The notes beneath the pieces are model-generated. The model saw only the letters and a program-made list of their open reading frames with translations. It was not told the DNA's origin and did not search any database. DNA of 64,000 nt, taken from positions 36,990-100,989 of the forward strand of contig JAULAV010008622.1 of assembly GCA_030789695.1 (NCBI GenBank). Direction: 5' to 3'. Positions 58,741 through 64,000 of this stretch are shown here, in pieces; within the stretch, counting starts at the first letter, position 1; every line of letters begins with the position of its first letter. Both the position numbers and the translations under genes were made by a program. This stretch comes from Scilla litardierei. Its lineage: Eukaryota > Streptophyta > Magnoliopsida > Asparagales > Asparagaceae.

Positions 58741-61060
58741 CTAATTTTGTCTTCTGTATTTTTCAGATGAAGATGACGATCTCCCGATTCCAACGAACAT
58801 TGTTGCAGATTTTTCTAAGCTCAAGATATTTTCTACATTTTCTGAAGCTATGAATCTTTATATTAATTGATATGATTTTTATAGTCTAATTTTGTCTTCT
58901 CTTATTTTTCAGTTGAAGATGGAGATCTCTTAGTTCCAACGAACATTTTTACAGATTTTTTATGCTCGGTGCTATTTTCTACATTTTCTGCAAGATATAG
59001 AAATTTTTATTAAATGATATTTTTTGTAGCCTACGTTTGTCTTCTCTTATTTTTTAGTTGAAGATGGCGATCTGCCGGTTCAAATGGAAATTTTTGCGGA
59101 TTTTTCTGATCTCTAGACTATTTTCTATATATTATGGAAAATATGAATCTTTATATTAAATGATATGATTTTTATGGTCTAATTTTGTCTACTCTTATTT
59201 TCCAGTTGAAGATGGCGATCTTTCGGTTCTAACGGACATTTTTGCGTATTATTCTGACATAGGGGCTATTTTCTAATTTTTTTTGGAATATATGTATCTT
59301 TTTAATAAATGAAGTGATTTTTGGCCTAATTTTGTCTTCTAATATTTTTTCTGTTAAAGATGGCGATCTCCTAGTTCTAACGAACATTTTTGTGGATTTT
59401 TATGAGCTCGGTGCTATTTTCTATATTTTATGAAAGAAGATCTTTTTATAAAATGACATGAATATTATTAATTACATTTGTCTTCTCTTATTTTTTCAGT
59501 TGAGGATGGCGATCTACCTATTTCAACAGAAATTTTTGCGGATTTTTCTTTGTTTTGGACTATTTTTCTTTCTTTTCTGGAAGATATGCATATTTTTATT
59601 AAATGATATGTTTTTGGGCACAATTTTTTCTTCTCTTTTTAAATTGAAGATGACGATCTCCCGGTTCCAATTTACATTTGTGTGGATTTTTTGAGCTTCA
59701 GGCTATTATCTACTTTTTCTATAAGATAAGGATCTTTATATTAAATGATATGATTTTATAGCCTAATTTTGTTTTCTCTTATTTTTCAGTTGAAGATGAG
59801 ATCTCCCTGTTTCAATGGACATTTTTGCGGATTTTTCAGAGCTCAGGTCTATTTTTCTACATTTTTGGGAAATTATGGTTCTTTTATTAAATGATATAAT
59901 TTTTATTTCCATTGTTTATCTTCTCTTATTTTTATTAGTTGAATATGGCGATCTACTGGTTCCAACAGACATTTTTAGCGAATTATTCTGACCTCGGGGC
60001 TATTTGCTAAATTTTCTTGAAGATAAGGATATTTTTATCAAATGATTTGATTTTTGGCCTAATTTTACCCTCTATTATTTTTTAGTTGAGGATAGCGATC
60101 TCCCGATTCCAACTGACATTTTTATGGATTTTTCTAAGATCAGTGCTATTTTCTATATTTTATGGAAGATATGTATCTTTTTATTAAATGAGATGATTTT
60201 TATAGACTACATTTTCTTTCCTTATTTTTTCAAGTGAAAGAGGCGATCTACCAGTTCCAACAGACATTTTTGTGGATTTTTCTTAGCTTAAGACTATTTG
60301 TCCACATTTTCTGTAAGATATGTATTTTTAATGAAATGATACGATTTTTTGGACTAATAGTGTTTTCTAATTTTTTTAGTTGAAGATGGCGATCTCTCTG
60401 TTGAACCGGACATTTTTGCAAATTATTCTAACCTCAAGCCAATTTTCTAAATTTTCTGGAAGATATCATCCTTTTTATTAAATGATAAGATTTTTGGCCT
60501 AATTTTGTCTTTTCTTATTTTTCAGTTGAAAATGGCGTTTGCCGGTTCCAACAAAAAATTTTGTGGATTTTTCGCAGCTCGGTGCTATTTTCTATATTTT
60601 ATGTAAGATATGGATCTTTTTATTAAATGATATAATTTTTATACCCTTTGTGTGTCTTCTCTTATTTTTCAGTTGAATATGGCGATCTACCAGTTCCAAC
60701 GGACATTTTTACTGATTTTTTTCTATCCTGTGGCTATTTTTCTACATTTTATGGAAGATATGGATCATTTTATTAAATGATACGATTTTTGGCCTAATTT
60801 TGTCTTCTCTTATTTTTTTAGTTTAAGATGGCGTTCTCCTGGTTCCAACGGACATTTTTGTGGATTTTTTGAACTAGAGGCTATTTTCTATATTTTCTGG
60901 AAGTTATGGATCCTTTTAGTAAATAATATTATTTTTTGGCCTAATTTTGTCTTCTCATATCTTTCAGATGAAGATGGTGATCTCCTGGTTCCAATTGACA
61001 ATTTTTGCAGATTTTTAACTCAGGTGCAATTTTTCTGCTTTTTATGGAAGATGTGGATCA

Positions 61061-61069
61061 TTTTATTAA
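61061..61069. repeat. left target site duplication of the MITE (TTTTATTAA)
   Basis: TTTTATTAA before the element is repeated exactly at 61302-61310. Removing the element restores the satellite text ATCATTTTATTAAATGG. Confidence 0.93.
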
Positions 61070-61301
61070 GGGTTATTTAGCACCGGCACCCTATGGTGTC
61101 ACCGTATTTAGCAACACCCCCCATATGGTTTCAATTATTAGTAAGACCCCTGATGTATCCAATTTGGACTCCCCCGCCCCCTCCAAACAGGGGGGGGGGG
61201 AGTCCAAATTGGATACATCCGGGGGCTCTTACTAATAATTGAAACCATATGGGGTGATACTAATTATGGAGAAAACACAGGGGTTCGGTACTAAATAACC
61301 C
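61070..61301. mobile_element. fold-back MITE, 232 bp, Mutator-like
   Basis: Nearly the whole element is an inverted repeat. Left end GGGTTATTTAGCACCGG, right end (reverse complement) GGGTTATTTAGTACCG. The inner arms share CCATATGGTTTCAATTATTA and ATGTATCCAATTTGGACTCC, meeting near a run of Gs at about 61190-61200. It has no coding capacity; the 76-codon frame crossing it is chance. The 9-bp target duplication points to Mutator-like transposase mobilisation. The arms are much less diverged than the surrounding monomers, so it is probably a late arrival. Confidence 0.92.
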
Positions 61302-61310
61302 TTTTATTAA
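61302..61310. repeat. right target site duplication of the MITE
   Basis: TTTTATTAA, identical to 61061-61069. Confidence 0.93.
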
Positions 61311-64000
61311 ATGGTATGATTTTTTTTGGCCCAATTTTGTCTTCTCTTATTTATTTGTTGAAGATGGCATTCTCTCTGTTCCAACAGATATTTTTGTGGA
61401 TTTGTTTTGACCTAGGGGCTATTTTCTACGTTTTCTAGAAGATATGGATCTTTTTATTATATAATTTGATTTTTAGCCTTATTTTGTCTTCTCTTATTTT
61501 TCAGATTAAGATGGCGATGTCTCGGTTCCGACGGACATTTTTGCGGTTTTTCTGAGCTATTGGCTATTTTCTAAATTTTCTGTAAGATATGTATCTTTAA
61601 AATAAATGATATGATTTTATAGCCTAATTTTCTTTTCTCTAATTTTTCAATTGAAGATGGTGATCTCTCGATTCAAACAGACATGTTTGCGGATTTTACT
61701 TAGCTCGAAGCTATTTTCTATATTTTCTGAAAGATATGCATCTTTAGTTAAATGATATGATTTTTTTGCCTAATTTTGTCTTGTCTAATTTTTTAATTGA
61801 AGATAGCGATCTCTCTGTTCCAACGGATATTTTTTGCATATTTTTTAAGCTCGGAGCTATTTTCTGCATTTTCTGGATGATAAGGATCATTTTATTAAAT
61901 GATAAAAATTTTGGCCTAATTTTATATTCTCTTATTTTTTAGTTAAAGATTGCGATCTCCCTGTTCCAATGGGTATTTTTGGGGATTTTCTTTGTCCAGG
62001 GCTATTTTCTATATTTTATTGAAGATATGAATCTTTTTATTCAATGATATGATTTTTAGCCTAATTTTGTCATCTCTTATTTTTTTTCAGTTGAAGATGG
62101 CGATCTTCCGATTCCAGTGGACATTTTTGCGAATTTTTCTGAACTTGGGACTATTTTTCTACATTTTTGGAAAGTTATGGATCTTTTTATTAAATGATAT
62201 GATTTTTGGCCTAAATTTGTCTTCTCCTATTTTTCAGTTGAAGACGGCGATCTTTCGGTTCCTACGGACATTTTTGCAGATAATTCTGATCTCAAGGCTA
62301 TTTTTTAAATTTTCTCTAAGATAGAAATATTTTTTATTAAATGATATGATTTTTGGTCTAATTTTGTCCACTCTTTTTTCAGTTGAAGATGTCGATCTTC
62401 CGGTTCCAACGAAAACTTTTGCGGATTTTTAGGGACTATTTTTCTTCCTTTTCTGGAAGATATGCTTATTTTTATTAAATGATATGATTTTTTGGCCCAA
62501 TTTTGTCTTCTCTTTTTTAATTAAAGATGGTGATCTCCCGGTTCCAATTTACATTTGTGCGGATTTTTTTGAGCTCCGGGACATTTTTGTGGATTTTTGA
62601 ACTAGAGGCTATTTTCTATATTTTCTGGAAGTTATGGATCTATTTAATAAATAATATGATTTTTGGCCTAATTTTGTCTTCTGATATTTTTTAGATGAAG
62701 ATGGCGATCTCCGGGTTCCAACTGACATTTTTGTGAATTTTCTAAATTTGGGGGAATTTTTCTGCATTTTATGGAAGATATGGATCATTTATTAAATGAT
62801 ATGACTTTTTGGCCTAATTTTATCTTCTCTTATTTATGAGTATGGCACTCTCTCGGTCCCAACGGATATTTTTGTGGATTTTTTGACCTAGAGGCTATTT
62901 TCTACGTTTTCTGGAAGATATGGATCTTTTTATTATATAATTTGATTTTTACACATTATTTTGTCTTATCTTATTTTTCAGATTAAGATGGCAATCTCCT
63001 GATTCCAACAGACATTTTTGCTGTTTTTCTGAGCTATTGGTTATTTTCTAAATTTTCTGTAAGATATGTATTTTTAAAATAAAAGATATGATTTTTATAG
63101 CCTAATTTTGTCTTCTCTAATTTTTCTGTTGAAGATGGTGATCTCCCGGTTCAAACAGACATTTTTGTGGATTTTATTTAGCTCGGAGCTATTTTCTCTA
63201 TTTTATGGAAGTATGCATCTTTTAGTTAAATGATATGATTTTTTTTGCCTAATTTTGTCTTCTCTTATTTTTCAAATTAAAGATAGCGATCTCTATATTC
63301 CAAAGGATATTTTCGAGGATTTGTCTGAGCTCGGGGCTATTTCTGCATTTTCTGGATGATATGGATCATTTTATTTAATGATAAAATCTTTGGCCTAATT
63401 TTATCTTCTCTTATTTTTAGTTGAAGATGGCGATCTCCCTGTTCCAATGAGTATTTTTGGGGATTTTTCTATGCTCGGTGCTATTTTCTATATTTTATTG
63501 AAGATATGAATCTCTTTATTAAATGATATTATTTTTAGCCTAATATTTTCATCTCTTATTTTTTCATTTGAAGATGGCGATCTCCCAGTTCCAGCAGACA
63601 TTTTTGCGGATTTTTTGAGCTCGGGACTATTTTTCTACATTTTCGTGAAGTTATTGATCTTTTATTAAATGATATAATTTTTTGGCCTAAATTTGTTTTC
63701 TCCTATTTTTCAGTTGAAAATGGCGATCACTCGATTCCTACGGACGTTTTTGCAGATTATTCTGACCTCGGGGCTATTATCTAAATTTTCTTGAAGGTAT
63801 GGATATTTTTATTAATTGATATGATTTTTGGCTTAATTTTGTCTACTCTTATTTTTCAGTTGAAGATGGCGATCTTCCGGTTCCAACGAAATTTTTGCAG
63901 ACTTTTCGAAGCTCGGTGCTATTTTCTATATATTATGGAAGATATGAATTTTTTATTAAATGATATGATTTTTATATCCTATGTTTTTCTTCTCTTATTT
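61302..64000 (+). repeat. 148-bp satellite array, segment 5
   Basis: About 18 monomers in the same orientation, running off the window. Internal relatedness: 60840-61060 and 62580-62800 share GAACTAGAGGCTATTTTCTA and the next monomers, about 1.74 kb apart, suggesting another local duplication. No genes. Confidence 0.95.

Larger units (their letters stand above)
49887..61069 (+). repeat. 148-bp satellite array, segment 4
   Basis: About 75 monomers in the same orientation as the other segments. This part shows the higher-order structure best. Successive copies start at the short monomers near 50093 and 53580, and a truncated third copy runs from about 56870 to 58740. Open frames are monomer artefacts. 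Confidence 0.95.

Noticed and set aside
1..64000. tRNA, rRNA or other structural RNA genes
   Set aside because: No cloverleaf or rRNA core sequence was recognised; the only tRNA-related sequences are the two primer-binding sites.

Overview
This is an AT-rich plant nuclear window, almost certainly from an angiosperm: the mobile elements are plant-type (a Sirevirus-like Ty1/copia element, a Helitron) and the only host-gene traces are plant families (SBP-box/SPL, MATE, SHAQKYF-type MYB, PCBER/isoflavone-reductase-like). No intact host gene is visible. The species cannot be fixed from the sequence, and nothing here is prokaryotic.

The matrix is a tandem satellite with a monomer near 148 bp. It fills about 448-15990, 16301-17038, 28995-33397, 49887-61069 and 61302-64000, nearly all in one orientation, roughly 230 monomers in total. 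Monomers are diverged but organised into higher-order units. The clearest period is about 3.5 kb at 50.1-57 kb, with related copies at 29.9-33.2 kb and 8.6-10.5 kb, marked by inverted monomer pieces and by short monomers with the same internal deletion. A recent duplication lies at 10.06-14.0 kb. At the left edge (68-273, minus strand) is a lone, inverted, diverged relative of the monomer. It is open for 68 codons and sits behind a splice-acceptor-like sequence, which suggests the satellite grew from an exon/intron boundary.

The array is interrupted by several insertions. (1) 15991-16300 is a small unidentified piece with a 40-bp tandem duplication. (2) 17039-28994 is a minus-strand LTR-internal-LTR-internal-LTR retrotransposon with a perfect 5-bp target duplication (AGATG). 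Its gag carries a CCHC knuckle, it has several polypurine tracts and CGG/CCG repeated motifs in the LTRs, and it has no pol, so it looks like a gag-only Sirevirus derivative. (3) 33398-49886 is a nested block. It holds a decayed copia reverse-transcriptase relic, an LTR-like end, a (TA)n tract, a 77-bp minisatellite, and a probable minus-strand Helitron (38975-48500). The Helitron carries a GC-rich minisatellite and broken fragments of at least four host genes. (4) 61070-61301 is a near-perfect fold-back MITE with a 9-bp target duplication.

No working pathway is encoded here. The picture is of heterochromatic, possibly pericentromeric, satellite DNA recording several rounds of amplification, insertion and gene-fragment capture. 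All boundaries and family calls were made by eye; no alignment or database search was run.
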